Below are positions 27,994 to 35,796 of a stretch of DNA of 64,000 bases, one piece after another. A program made the translations under genes and the position numbers. Location: NCBI RefSeq assembly GCF_965225875.1, contig NZ_CBDDBS010000003.1:2356001-2420000 (forward strand), given 5' to 3'. Below the pieces are notes generated by a model. It was not told where the DNA came from and did no database searches. It saw only the letters and a list, made by a program, of their open reading frames with translations. Each line of letters begins with the position of its first letter. The stretch's first letter is position 1. Source of the DNA: Haliscomenobacter sp965225875 (lineage in GTDB: Bacteria > Bacteroidota > Bacteroidia > Chitinophagales > Saprospiraceae).

Positions 27994-28317
27994 ATGGCCT
28001 CCGATCAAACATTCGTTGACTTCATTGTAGACCAAATTGAAAATGCTGGGGAAATCAGCGCCAAAAAGATGTTCGGAGAATACGGGCTGTATTCCGGAGA
28101 GAAACTATTCGCTTTGATTTGTGATAATAAGTTGTTCATCAAGCCTACCCAGGCTGGGCGTACTTTTATAGGGGATGTGGTGGAAGCGCCTCCATATCCG
28201 GGGGCAAAGCCTAGTTTTTTGATTGAAGAAAAGGTTGAAGACAGAGGGTGGCTAAGTGAGTTGGTGAGGATTTCGGCGGCCGAATTGCCCATGCCAAAGC
28301 CAAAAAAGAAGAAATAG
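27994..28317 (+). CDS. TfoX/Sxy N-terminal domain protein
   Basis: This is a 107-residue protein that is entirely a TfoX-N domain: FVDFIVDQIENAG at the start, AKKMFGEYGLYSGEKLFALI in the middle and a C-terminal PYPGAKPSFLI, then a lysine-rich tail. In gammaproteobacteria Sxy/TfoX controls competence with CRP. Stand-alone TfoX-N proteins elsewhere have no known role, and competence control should not be assumed here. It is convergent with the tmRNA. Confidence 0.85.
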   Translation: MASDQTFVDFIVDQIENAGEISAKKMFGEYGLYSGEKLFALICDNKLFIKPTQAGRTFIGDVVEAPPYPGAKPSFLIEEKVEDRGWLSELVRISAAELPMPKPKKKK

Positions 28318-28341
28318 AGTAAAAATTGGGGAGTACAACCT

Positions 28342-28386
28342 AAAAAAAGAGCGCTGAAAATCTTAAAAAATTTGATTTTCAGCGCT
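28342..28386 (-). terminator. Rho-independent terminator of tmRNA
   Basis: AGCGCTGAAAATC (28350-28362) pairs perfectly with GATTTTCAGCGCT (28374-28386). On the minus strand this 13-bp stem is followed by a T-tract (28342-28348), directly after the CCA end of the tmRNA. Confidence 0.9.
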
Positions 28387-28390
28387 TTAG

Positions 28391-28780
28391 TGGAGGCGGC
28401 GAGAGTCGAACTCGCGTCCAGAGAAAGCACTCATTAGCCTTCTACATGCTTAGTTGCTTATTTTGGTCTCAGCACAAGGGTAGGTCCAGCAACGCACCAG
28501 TCTTGTACCCAGCCCGTAATCTCAAACAATGACGCGGGCCGCATCATTGTTCCAGCCTAGCATTGGTGATGTACGGGTGCGGGCCGGTTAGGCATAGGCC
28601 GAGGCTCCGTGGAGCCGTGCACCGTCGTACAATGACTTTCTAATTCCTAGAATTAGGCAGCCATGGCGTAGTTAGATTCGCCATTTATGGTTCGATGATT
28701 ATTTTTTATACGGAGTAAACCATCATTCTCCGGCATGCTTACCAATCAGTCGACAATCCTGTCGATACCATTACGCCCCC
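28391..28780 (-). ncRNA. ssrA: Transfer-messenger RNA (tmRNA)
   Basis: About 390 nt. The mature 5' end is GGGGGCGTAATGG at 28780 and the encoded 3' end is CGCCGCCTCCA at 28391; the two form the tRNA-Ala-like acceptor, and GTTCGACTC forms the T-loop. The tag frame (28682-28653) reads GGC ... GCC TAA and gives the peptide GESNYAMAA, to be preceded by the alanine carried on the tmRNA. The penultimate positions (MAA) differ from the commonest LAA ending. It rescues stalled ribosomes together with SmpB. A promoter lies upstream at 28828 and a terminator directly follows. Confidence 0.97.
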
Positions 28781-28827
28781 ATTTTCAAAGATCATTGCTA
28801 TTGCTTAGCTACTGCACAATAACCCGC

Positions 28828-28859
28828 CAAAGGTATTAAAAGTTCCAGTAGTCCCCAAT
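28828..28859 (-). promoter_or_regulatory. Promoter of tmRNA
   Basis: On the minus strand ATTG (28859-28856), N20, TACCTTTG (28835-28828). This fits the Bacteroidota TTTG-N20-TAnnTTTG pattern with one mismatch. It places the transcription start about 40 nt before the mature 5' end, leaving a short leader for RNase P. Confidence 0.65.
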
Positions 28860-28865
28860 AAAAAA

Positions 28866-28899
28866 ATTGCGTGATCTCCAACAAAGGCGATCACGCAAT
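28866..28899 (-). terminator. Rho-independent terminator of the gene at 29129
   Basis: ATTGCGTGATC (28866-28876) and GATCACGCAAT (28889-28899) form a perfect 11-bp stem. On the minus strand it is followed by a run of T (28865-28860). It lies 230 nt downstream of the outer-membrane protein gene and upstream of the tmRNA promoter. The 28900-29128 stretch holds nothing else that I recognise. Confidence 0.75.
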
Positions 28900-29128
28900 G
28901 GTAAAGTGGTCACTAAGACCTCGTTGTGTGTTTTCTCATAGTAATGTTCTCCAGCTCAGTAGTGGAGATTAAAGCATGGGATTATGCAAAGTGGCTCAAG
29001 CGGCCTTCTGTTCTTGGGATATTTGTCAGCAGTTGATCGTTCTTTCGTGCTTTATACTCTTTCAGACGGGATGTTATTCAAAAGTCACTTATACGCGAAA
29101 AAAAAATTTGAAAACATTTCAACAACGG

Positions 29129-30364
29129 TTACAAACGAGTATTGACGATGTTGTTGTACAAAGCTCCAAAAGTATAGCGCACCCCAAAATTGACGTTGGA
29201 ATTGTAAGCCGTAGCGAGTTGTTTTTGGCCCAATAAAATGTCTTCTAAAGTAGTATTTCCTCGGGGTAATGTGATTTGATCATTTACGATGCGGAAGGTG
29301 CCGCCCATGTTGAAGGTCATACCTTTAAAAACCCGGACCCCTACCCTACCGTTGATGGATAAATGGTTGCGCGACCAGTCATTGAGGAAACAGCTGCCTT
29401 GCATAAACATGGTCACATCGCCCCAATCCCGACGCAGCCTTAGGTTGACATCCATGACGTGGCTGAATACCTTATCTTCCATTTTGAGGAAAATAGTCTC
29501 TTCAAAATACCGATTGTACAAGCGCCCGACGTGATAGGCTACTGTAAACTCTCGGGTAACCACCTCGGAATAAGGCAAAATGCTGTACTCAATTGCCGGA
29601 GCAAGCCACATCCCCAGTTTTACATTATTATAGGTGTTGGAATAAATGTTGTTGAACACGCCCAGAGACCAGTGCTCCCCTAAACTTTTCACCACTTTCC
29701 CATTGTAACCATTTTGCCGACGGTAGGAGCGAATTTCTTCTTCATCGGTGCGCACTACCCTTTCCTGAAAATAAAAATTGGGTTCAATGCGAATGCGCCA
29801 TTCCGGAGTTAGGTGTTCAGCATAAAGGCCGTAGCGCAAATCAAAAGTGCTGCGCAGGGATTCCTTGTCCCAGTTCAAATTGGAATAAGCTTCAAACAAC
29901 CAGGAATCCATCAACTTTTTGCCTTTACCTACTGGAATCGTCTCTTTGGGCTTTGCCTGGTTTTTTACGGCCAAATCAAAATTAGATGCCAGAGCAGTTT
30001 GGGCTACAAAAGGGACCAAACCCAGCTTGAGGGTCCGCACCAGGCCCTGCTGTTTTTCCAGGTCCGTCATGGTAGGTTCCGCCTGGAATTTCAAGGTGAA
30101 TTTGTCATCGTCAAAACCCTCTTTGCCCAAAAACTCGAGTTGATGAACAGCGCCGCTCCCCCCGGTAGATTGGGAACTGACGAGGATATGCACCTGTGCC
30201 CGTAGAGGGTCATTGGCATAGTTGACAAACTTGATTTCGTTCTTGACGAAGTTGAGGTCACAGCCTGGGCAGTCCAGGAAAACATTGATTTGATCTTCAG
30301 CGGTTTGGGCAAAACTTACAGCACTTGTGACCAAAGCAAAAAACAGGATGAGGATCCGACACAT
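29129..30364 (-). CDS. Hypothetical outer-membrane beta-barrel-like protein
   Basis: This is a 411-residue protein with signal peptide (ILILFFALVTSAVSFAQ). After it comes a short domain with CPGCDLNFVKNEIKF and then, from about residue 150, alternating amphipathic strands with aromatic girdles (YGLYAEHLTPEWRIRIEPNFYFQ; LGVFNNIYSNTYNNVKLGMW). It ends in a strand-like VRYTFG segment, as in outer-membrane barrels. I do not recognise a named family. It is monocistronic with its own terminator. A CPGC pair at the mature N-terminus might bind metal or form a disulphide. Confidence 0.6.
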   Translation of the reverse strand: MCRILILFFALVTSAVSFAQTAEDQINVFLDCPGCDLNFVKNEIKFVNYANDPLRAQVHILVSSQSTGGSGAVHQLEFLGKEGFDDDKFTLKFQAEPTMTDLEKQQGLVRTLKLGLVPFVAQTALASNFDLAVKNQAKPKETIPVGKGKKLMDSWLFEAYSNLNWDKESLRSTFDLRYGLYAEHLTPEWRIRIEPNFYFQERVVRTDEEEIRSYRRQNGYNGKVVKSLGEHWSLGVFNNIYSNTYNNVKLGMWLAPAIEYSILPYSEVVTREFTVAYHVGRLYNRYFEETIFLKMEDKVFSHVMDVNLRLRRDWGDVTMFMQGSCFLNDWSRNHLSINGRVGVRVFKGMTFNMGGTFRIVNDQITLPRGNTTLEDILLGQKQLATAYNSNVNFGVRYTFGALYNNIVNTRL

Positions 30365-30553
30365 AGCAGTAGTATATTTAATGGATTATGGTTCTTCAAA
30401 AATGTTGAATATACTTAAACATCGAAATTACATTATGCCTTGATTCGTCATGCTCAAAGGAGACGAGTAACCCATTTTTGATGTAATATTGCAGTTTAAG
30501 TGCCTCTTTGTATCTACGAACAGGCACGTATTGTCCCTAACCAGAAATAGTTT

Positions 30554-31759
30554 ATGTTAAAAATTGGCATCATCCGGGAAGGTAAAGTGCCACCAGACGC
30601 ACGGGTTCCGCTGAATCCGAGTCATTGTGCGTTGGCACAGAAGGAGTTCCCGGTAAGCATCCTTGTTCAACCCTCTGCAGGGCGTTGTTTTGCTGACGAA
30701 GAATACCAGCAGGCTGGCATCGAATTGGCCGAAGACCTGCGTTCCTGTGATGTGTTGATGGGTGTCAAAGAGGTGCCTGTTGACCTGCTGATACCCGAAA
30801 AAACCTACTTTTTTTTCTCACACACCATCAAGGAGCAGTCCTACAACCGGAAATTGTTACAAGCCGTTTTGGCCAAAAACATCCGCCTGATTGACTACGA
30901 AGTGTTGACCGATGAGCAAGGGCAACGTCTGATTGCTTTTGGCAAATTTGCCGGGATGGTTGGTGCACACAATGCCTTGTGGACTTACGCCCAACGGACG
31001 GGTAAGTTCCAGCTCAAACGGATGAAAGACTGCAAAGACTACGCCGAAGCCATTGATATTTACAAGCGTACGCCCTGGCCACCCATCAAAATTGTGCTGA
31101 CTGGCAGCGGCCGGGTAGGCATTGGTGCAGCAGTCGTTTTGCGCGATATGGGCATTCGGGAAGTGGACCCAATCGAGTTTTTGATGGAGGAGTTTAAAGA
31201 AGCTGTTTTTACCATCTTGCACTCCGAGGACTATGCCGGGCGCAAGGATCGGCACCATTTTGACAAGCCGCGTTTTCATAGCCACCCGGAGGAGTACCGC
31301 AGCATTTTTGAGCCCTATTTCCAAACGGCGGATGTGATGATCAACGGGATTTTTTGGAACAATCGGGCACCGGCGTTTTTCAGTAAAGAAGAAATGCGCA
31401 GACCGGACTTTCGCATTCGGGTGATTGCGGATGTGACTTGTGATATTGCGCCAATCTCCTCCATCCCTTCCACCTTAAAAGCTTCAACCATTGCCGAACC
31501 CGTTTTTGGTTACGATCCCTTTACAGAAGCCGAATGCGCACCCTATCAGGAGCATTGCATCGACATGATGAGCATCGACAACTTGCCGAATGAATTGCCA
31601 CGGGATGCATCAACGGCTTTTGGGTCAATGTTTATTTATCGTATCTTGCCTGAGTTGTTGAAAGAAAATAGTGAGGTGTTGGAGCGAGCGACGATTGCTG
31701 AAGGGGGGGAATTGATGCCGAGGTATGGTTATTTGCAGGGGTATGTGGAAGGTGGCTAA
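30554..31759 (+). CDS. Saccharopine/alanine dehydrogenase-like NAD(P) oxidoreductase
   Basis: This is a 401-residue enzyme of the alanine dehydrogenase/PNT superfamily. The N-terminal domain opens with LKIGIIREGKVPPDARVPL and the substrate-domain KEVP motif; the NAD-binding turn is VLTGSGRVGIGAAVVL (about residue 185). Later conserved parts are DVTCDIAPISS and MMSIDNLPNELPRDAS, which fit lysine-forming saccharopine dehydrogenases more than alanine dehydrogenase. It probably acts on an amino acid or iminodicarboxylic substrate in the cytoplasm. It is single and convergent with purC across a pair of hairpins. Confidence 0.75.
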   Translation: MLKIGIIREGKVPPDARVPLNPSHCALAQKEFPVSILVQPSAGRCFADEEYQQAGIELAEDLRSCDVLMGVKEVPVDLLIPEKTYFFFSHTIKEQSYNRKLLQAVLAKNIRLIDYEVLTDEQGQRLIAFGKFAGMVGAHNALWTYAQRTGKFQLKRMKDCKDYAEAIDIYKRTPWPPIKIVLTGSGRVGIGAAVVLRDMGIREVDPIEFLMEEFKEAVFTILHSEDYAGRKDRHHFDKPRFHSHPEEYRSIFEPYFQTADVMINGIFWNNRAPAFFSKEEMRRPDFRIRVIADVTCDIAPISSIPSTLKASTIAEPVFGYDPFTEAECAPYQEHCIDMMSIDNLPNELPRDASTAFGSMFIYRILPELLKENSEVLERATIAEGGELMPRYGYLQGYVEGG

Positions 31760-31830
31760 GGTTAAAATAACTTGGAATGTTTTGATCCGATCAGATGGTT
31801 TAAATGCCCTCGAAATTGTGCATATTTAAG

Positions 31831-31859
31831 CTTTTCGAAAGTCTGAAACTTTCGAAAAG
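31831..31859. repeat. Mirror hairpin 1 (12-bp stem, 5-nt loop)
   Basis: CTTTTCGAAAGT - CTGAA - ACTTTCGAAAAG. It is perfect and lies between convergent genes. Hairpin 2 at 31899 is nearly its reverse complement. Confidence 0.75.
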
Positions 31860-31898
31860 AGGAACCAAATTTGTGCATAACCTCTAGCATAAAAGCGC

Positions 31899-31927
31899 CT
31901 TTTCAAAAGGTTCAGCCTTTTGAAAAG
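31899..31927. repeat. Mirror hairpin 2 (12-bp stem, 5-nt loop)
   Basis: CTTTTCAAAAGG - TTCAG - CCTTTTGAAAAG. The loop is the exact reverse complement of loop 1, and the stem differences from hairpin 1 are compensated on both arms. It may serve as part of a bidirectional terminator for the convergent genes. Confidence 0.75.
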
Positions 31928-32008
31928 TTCTTTAGCGCAAGATTTAGGACGTTTACCAAAAACCAGTTGATTAAGATTGCACCCCAAAATGGCAACCTTA
32001 TTATAAAG

Positions 32009-32959
32009 CTAGGCTTTGAGCCAATTCAAAATGTTCCGCTCAATGCGTTCCTGAATATCCGCCGTATCCGCCTTCACAAAATCCGTTCCCGTAATCCGCT
32101 CATACAATTCGATGTAGCGACTGGAGATTTCCCAAACGAACTCGTCAGACATGCTTGGTATGGTTTGCCCTTCCTTGCCTTGAAAGCCATTTTCAATCAG
32201 CCATTCACGGACAAATTCTTTGGAGAGTTGTTTTTGGCGTTCACCCTTGGCTTGGCGCTCGGCGTAACCATCCAGGTAAAAATAGCGGGAGCTATCGGGA
32301 GTGTGGATTTCGTCGATGACGTAAATTTTGCCGTCCTTTTTGCCAAATTCGTATTTGGTATCTACCAGAATCAAACCTTGTTTGGCAGCCATTTCAGTGC
32401 CCCGCTGAAAGAGTGCACGAGTATACGCTTCCAATTGAAGGTAGTCTTCTTCACTCACAATACCTTTGGCGATGATGTCTTCGCGACTGATGTCTTCATC
32501 GTGACCCTCTTCCGCTTTGGTGGCGGGGGTGATAATCGGTTCCGGAAAACGGTCATTTTCACGCAGACCCTCAGGCAAGGATACCCCACAAAGGCTACGT
32601 TCGCCGCTGGCGTAAACCCTGGCCGAATGCCCTACCAAATAGGCGCGAATCACCATCTCTACCCGAAAAGGCTCACAAGCATAACCTACTGCTACGTTGG
32701 GATCGGGAGTGGCAATCAACCAATTGGGGACAATGTCTTCGGTAGCTTTTAAAAAATGGGCGGCAATTTGATTCAAGACCTGCCCTTTGTAAGGAATGGG
32801 CCGTGGCAGGACATAATCAAAAGCAGAAATACGATCGGAGGCGATCATCAACAATTGATCACCAAGGGTATATACATCACGTACCTTGCCTCGGTAAAAT
32901 GCGGTTTGGCCCGGTAGTTGAAAGTTGCTTTCGCGAATGGCGTGTTGTTCAGGTAACAT
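32009..32959 (-). CDS. purC: Phosphoribosylaminoimidazole-succinocarboxamide synthase
   Basis: This is a 316-residue SAICAR synthetase of purine biosynthesis: it joins aspartate to CAIR using ATP. Motifs are YRGKVRDVYTLGDQLLMIASDRISAFD near the N-terminus, GYACEPFRVEMVIRAYL, and LVDTKYEFG with YVIDEIHTPDSSRYF in the second half. The start is the ATG at 32957-32959 (MLPEQHAIRESNF); an ATG-initiated frame 24 codons further up would begin inside the promoter at 33001-33032. It is monocistronic. Confidence 0.95.
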   Translation of the reverse strand: MLPEQHAIRESNFQLPGQTAFYRGKVRDVYTLGDQLLMIASDRISAFDYVLPRPIPYKGQVLNQIAAHFLKATEDIVPNWLIATPDPNVAVGYACEPFRVEMVIRAYLVGHSARVYASGERSLCGVSLPEGLRENDRFPEPIITPATKAEEGHDEDISREDIIAKGIVSEEDYLQLEAYTRALFQRGTEMAAKQGLILVDTKYEFGKKDGKIYVIDEIHTPDSSRYFYLDGYAERQAKGERQKQLSKEFVREWLIENGFQGKEGQTIPSMSDEFVWEISSRYIELYERITGTDFVKADTADIQERIERNILNWLKA

Positions 32960-32965
32960 AAGTTG

Positions 32966-33093
32966 AAGGTTCGAAGGTTCCAGAGTTCCTGGGGTTGGGG
33001 CAAAAGTACAATTCCAGCCTGATTCGGCCAAAATAATTGCATAAACCCGTAAATTCCTAACCCATCAGTTCCTGGTACCTTCGAACTTCCAGA
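32966..33093. repeat. Imperfect inverted repeat flanking the purC promoter
   Basis: GAAGGTTCGAAGGTTCCAG (about 32966-32984) resembles the reverse complement of CTGGTACCTTCGAACTTCCAG (about 33073-33093). The arms embrace the purC promoter. Chance is possible because such simple AAGGTT runs recur in this genome (see 301-330). Confidence 0.35.
33001..33032 (-). promoter_or_regulatory. purC promoter
   Basis: On the minus strand TTTG (33032-33029), exactly 20 nt, TACTTTTG (33008-33001): a full match to the Bacteroidota -33/-7 consensus. It predicts a leader of about 36 nt and excludes the longer purC reading frame. Confidence 0.85.
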
Positions 33094-33097
33094 ATCA

Positions 33098-33523
33098 CTA
33101 CAACGCTGCGGTAGCTTTGGTAGTCTTTGCAGCAGCCTTAGAGGTCGACGCTTTCATCGCTCCAGTTTTTGGACATTTGCTGGGATCACAATTCGCAGGG
33201 TCACATTTGCTCAAGTCGCACTTGCTTAAGTCACAGTTGCTTGGGTCACAAGATTTAGTGGTAGCCGCCTTGAAATTGGTAATGCCACTTACAAAAGCTG
33301 CAAGACTGGGAGCTGTTTGAGTTGAAGCAGTCGAAGACTCGCTACACTTACTGGTAGATGCTGTGCTGGCAGTTGCTTTCGCCATGTCGCAGCCGCTTTT
33401 CTTTTCAGAAACGCTGGCTGTAGAAGTAGTGCTAGCCTTGGCTTTGTCGCAGCAAGTTTGAGCATTGAGGGCATTCATACCCATGAACATCAGAGCAAAG
33501 AGGATTAAAAATGAGTAACGCAT
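33098..33523 (-). CDS. Small secreted cysteine-repeat protein
   Basis: This is a 141-residue protein, signal peptide MRYSFLILFALMFMGMNALNAQ. The mature part is low complexity, rich in A, T, S and K, with a CC pair at its N-terminus and five tandem pentads C-D-x-x-x (CDPSN, CDLSK, CDLSK, CDPAN, CDPSK) ending in another Cys. The pentads resemble pentapeptide repeats but are too few for that fold. The regular Cys-Asp spacing suggests metal binding or disulphide ladders, which is inference. It is head-to-head with a two-component system whose sensor domain also carries a CC pair. Confidence 0.7.
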   Translation of the reverse strand: MRYSFLILFALMFMGMNALNAQTCCDKAKASTTSTASVSEKKSGCDMAKATASTASTSKCSESSTASTQTAPSLAAFVSGITNFKAATTKSCDPSNCDLSKCDLSKCDPANCDPSKCPKTGAMKASTSKAAAKTTKATAAL

Positions 33524-33589
33524 GAGATTTGGTTAAAAATGATTCACCCAGATCCGCTGAGTTGCCGGTGTTGTTCGCTTTGAACGATA

Positions 33590-33597
33590 CAAAAGTA
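33590..33597 (-). promoter_or_regulatory. Candidate -7 element of the Cys-repeat gene
   Basis: TACTTTTG on the minus strand, about 67 nt before the start codon; no TTTG is found at -33. Nearby, ATAGCC-T-GGCTAT (about 33659-33671) is a perfect 6-bp palindrome in the shared divergent promoter region and could be an operator. Confidence 0.4.
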
Positions 33598-33715
33598 GAC
33601 CCTAAGGGTTGATTGAGGTGTTTTATTCCTGTTATTCACTTGTTAAGCGCCTGTTAAAATAGCCTGGCTATGGTTTTTTTGCTGTTTTTTTGTAACAGAT
33701 TTTAGCTAGAATCCT

Positions 33716-34954
33716 ATGAGAACGAATCGAATAAAAATAGTCATTGCTGCTTCTTGTCTGGCACTGCTGGGTTTAATTGCCATCCAGGTGCGTTGGATGA
33801 ACTATTCCCGGGTATTGCTGGACGAACAATTCGAGCATCGGGTCGACATGGCGCTTTGCAATGCGGTACAAACCACCGCCGAAGAGCCGCTAAAAAGTAC
33901 GGTAGGCATGACCTGTGCCAACAGCAAGGAAGGCTGTTGTGCAGATGCTGTTTCGGAAAGTATGATCCTCAGCGACGCACAATTGCGCAAAAACCTAGAT
34001 CGTTCCCTGGCTTTTTACGACATTAACCTGCCCTATAATGTAAATGTAGTCAATCCTGGTCAAAAGAAAGACAACACAGCCAAAGCTTATTCTTGCGCCC
34101 TGGATCCTCTGGTTGTAGATGATACGCGCAGGCTGGAGTTGAGTTTCCCCACCAAACAAAGTTATTTGCTCGGGCAAATGAATGTGATGATCGGCAGTTC
34201 CATCCTGATCCTGAGTGTCATTCTGCTGGTGTTTTTTGCGGCCAGTTATTACCTGCTGAAACAAAAACGCCTCTCCGACCAAAATATCGATTTTTTCAAC
34301 CACATGGCGCATGAATTCAAAACGCCACTGACCAATATCAAGTTAGCTGCCAATTTGTTGGCCCGCAAAAAACCAGAGCTCAAAGACGACCAGGTTTTAC
34401 AAGTCATCGGCAAAGAAAGCAATCATTTGATCCACCAAATTGAGCGTTTTTTGCAAATGGCCAGTTTGGAGTTCAATAAAAACCCCTTGCAGCGGCATAG
34501 CTTGGATCTGGAACTTTTGATCCGCGAAGTCATCGAAGACCTGACCCCACTCATCCGCGAAAAAGAAGCCGTAGTGGAGCTGGAAGTGAAAGGCTCCTTG
34601 CCCCCCATGACGGGTGATGCCTTACACCTGCGCAATGCCTTTCGCAACCTGATCGACAATGCCCTGAAGTACTGCGAAGTCAAACCCAATATTCAGATCG
34701 CCCTGGAAGTGGGCAAGAATGAGCAAATCCAGGTGGCCATTCGCGACAATGGTCTGGGCATTTGTGAAAGTGAGTTATCGAGCATTTTTAAAGACTTCAA
34801 TCGTGGGGAGGAAGCCACCGCCAAACGTTTCAGTGGTTTTGGACTGGGCTTGGCTTACGTCAAAAAAATTGTCGATCTGCACAAGGGAGTTATTGCTGTT
34901 GATAGCACCCAAAAACAAGGCACCTGTTTTTCCATGAGTTTTCCTACCAAATAA
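33716..34954 (+). CDS. Sensor histidine kinase (HisKA class)
   Basis: This is a 412-residue membrane kinase. One helix (about 7-26) is followed by a periplasmic domain of about 130 residues with Cys48, Cys67, Cys74-Cys75 and Cys127, and a second helix (about 157-181). The phospho-acceptor is His199 in FFNHMAHEFKTPLTN. The ATPase domain has N-box NLIDNALKYCE, G1 IRDNGLGICE and G2 GFGLGLAYV. The response regulator follows 9 nt later. The periplasmic cysteines and the adjacent Cys-repeat protein hint at sensing of metal or redox state, which is inference. Confidence 0.92.
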   Translation: MRTNRIKIVIAASCLALLGLIAIQVRWMNYSRVLLDEQFEHRVDMALCNAVQTTAEEPLKSTVGMTCANSKEGCCADAVSESMILSDAQLRKNLDRSLAFYDINLPYNVNVVNPGQKKDNTAKAYSCALDPLVVDDTRRLELSFPTKQSYLLGQMNVMIGSSILILSVILLVFFAASYYLLKQKRLSDQNIDFFNHMAHEFKTPLTNIKLAANLLARKKPELKDDQVLQVIGKESNHLIHQIERFLQMASLEFNKNPLQRHSLDLELLIREVIEDLTPLIREKEAVVELEVKGSLPPMTGDALHLRNAFRNLIDNALKYCEVKPNIQIALEVGKNEQIQVAIRDNGLGICESELSSIFKDFNRGEEATAKRFSGFGLGLAYVKKIVDLHKGVIAVDSTQKQGTCFSMSFPTK

Positions 34955-34963
34955 AAAGGGATT

Positions 34964-35659
34964 ATGGCCGTCAAAGGGAATATTCTGCTGGTTGAAGACG
35001 ATTTGAATCTGGGTTTTTTGCTGATGGAATTGTTGGAGTCTGAAGGCCACAGCGTAAAATTGGCGCGCAATGGCCAAAACGGCCTGGATCATTTCAAAAA
35101 AAACGGCTTCGATCTTTGTATTCTGGATGTGATGTTGGGCGATACCGATGGTTTTCAGGTTGCCAAACAAATCCGTTTGGAGAACGAGCAGATTCCCTTC
35201 CTTTTCCTCACCGCCCGCGTTTTGAAAGAAGATCGACTGAAAGGATATGCACTGGGTGCCGAAGACTACATCAGCAAACCTTTTGACGAGGAAGAGCTGT
35301 TGTGCAAAATAGCAGTGATTCTACGCCGGAACCATGCCCAAGTCAGTACCGAACTACCTGTACAATTCCAAATTGGTGATTATTTTTTTGACTACAAACG
35401 CCAGGAGCTGGTGTACGGTGATCAGGTAGAACGAGTTACAGAAAAGGAAAACGAGGTGTTGCGCCTACTCTGCCTACATCAAGACAACATCTTGCGCCGT
35501 GACGACGCTGTGGAAAGGATATACGGGGAAAAAGATTATTTTTTGGGCCGCAGTTTTGATGTGTTCATTTCTCGTCTGCGGAAAATGCTGCGCCACGATC
35601 CCCGGATTAGCATTGAAAATGTTTTTAAGGTGGGATTTATTTTAAAAGTGAAACAGTAG
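34964..35659 (+). CDS. OmpR/PhoB-family response regulator
   Basis: This is a 231-residue regulator. The receiver domain has acidic pair VEDD, Asp55 in LCILDVMLGD, Thr in FLTARV and Lys in YISKPFDE. The winged-helix C-terminal domain (about 135-231) includes VERVTEKENEVLRLLC and FDVFISRLRKML. It is the cognate partner of the kinase just upstream. Its stop is followed within a few bases by a tandem palindromic repeat. Confidence 0.93.
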   Translation: MAVKGNILLVEDDLNLGFLLMELLESEGHSVKLARNGQNGLDHFKKNGFDLCILDVMLGDTDGFQVAKQIRLENEQIPFLFLTARVLKEDRLKGYALGAEDYISKPFDEEELLCKIAVILRRNHAQVSTELPVQFQIGDYFFDYKRQELVYGDQVERVTEKENEVLRLLCLHQDNILRRDDAVERIYGEKDYFLGRSFDVFISRLRKMLRHDPRISIENVFKVGFILKVKQ

Positions 35660-35792
35660 AGACGTTGCATGCAACGTCTGTACATGTGCATGCAACGTCT
35701 GTACATGTGCATGCAACGTCTGTACATGTGCATGCAACGTCTGTACATGTGCATGCAACGTCTCCACAATTGCATGCAACGTCTCTACCGTG
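35657..35792. repeat. 21-bp tandem repeat inside a 28-bp palindrome
   Basis: The unit GCATGCAACGTCTGTACATGT is repeated perfectly at 35668, 35689, 35710 and 35731, then decays at 35752 and 35773. The left end is a perfect 20-bp palindrome AGACGTTGCATGCAACGTCT (35660-35679), and the array ends with GCAACGTCTCTAC, so the whole reads as a palindrome (GTAGAGACGTTGC ... GCAACGTCTCTAC) expanded in its middle. It lies between the ends of convergent genes. There are no unique spacers, so it is not CRISPR. Confidence 0.85.
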
Positions 35793-35796
35793 TTTA

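Noticed and set aside
27994..28317. Competence regulator
   Set aside because: Only the TfoX N-terminal domain is present and no competence genes are adjacent; the domain alone does not support that role.
28976..29236. 86-codon frame with a lipobox-like FQTGC
   Set aside because: It overlaps the 3' end of the gene at 29129 by 108 nt on the other strand, has no good promoter, and the lipobox follows no proper basic N-region.
31871..32752. 293-codon frame opposite purC
   Set aside because: It is antisense to a conserved purine-biosynthesis gene with all family motifs, and it begins inside the hairpin pair.
35657..35792. CRISPR array
   Set aside because: Repeats are directly adjacent, with no unique spacers and no cas genes; it is a tandem expansion of a palindrome. 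The 30-bp repeats at 46004-46150 are rejected for the same reason.
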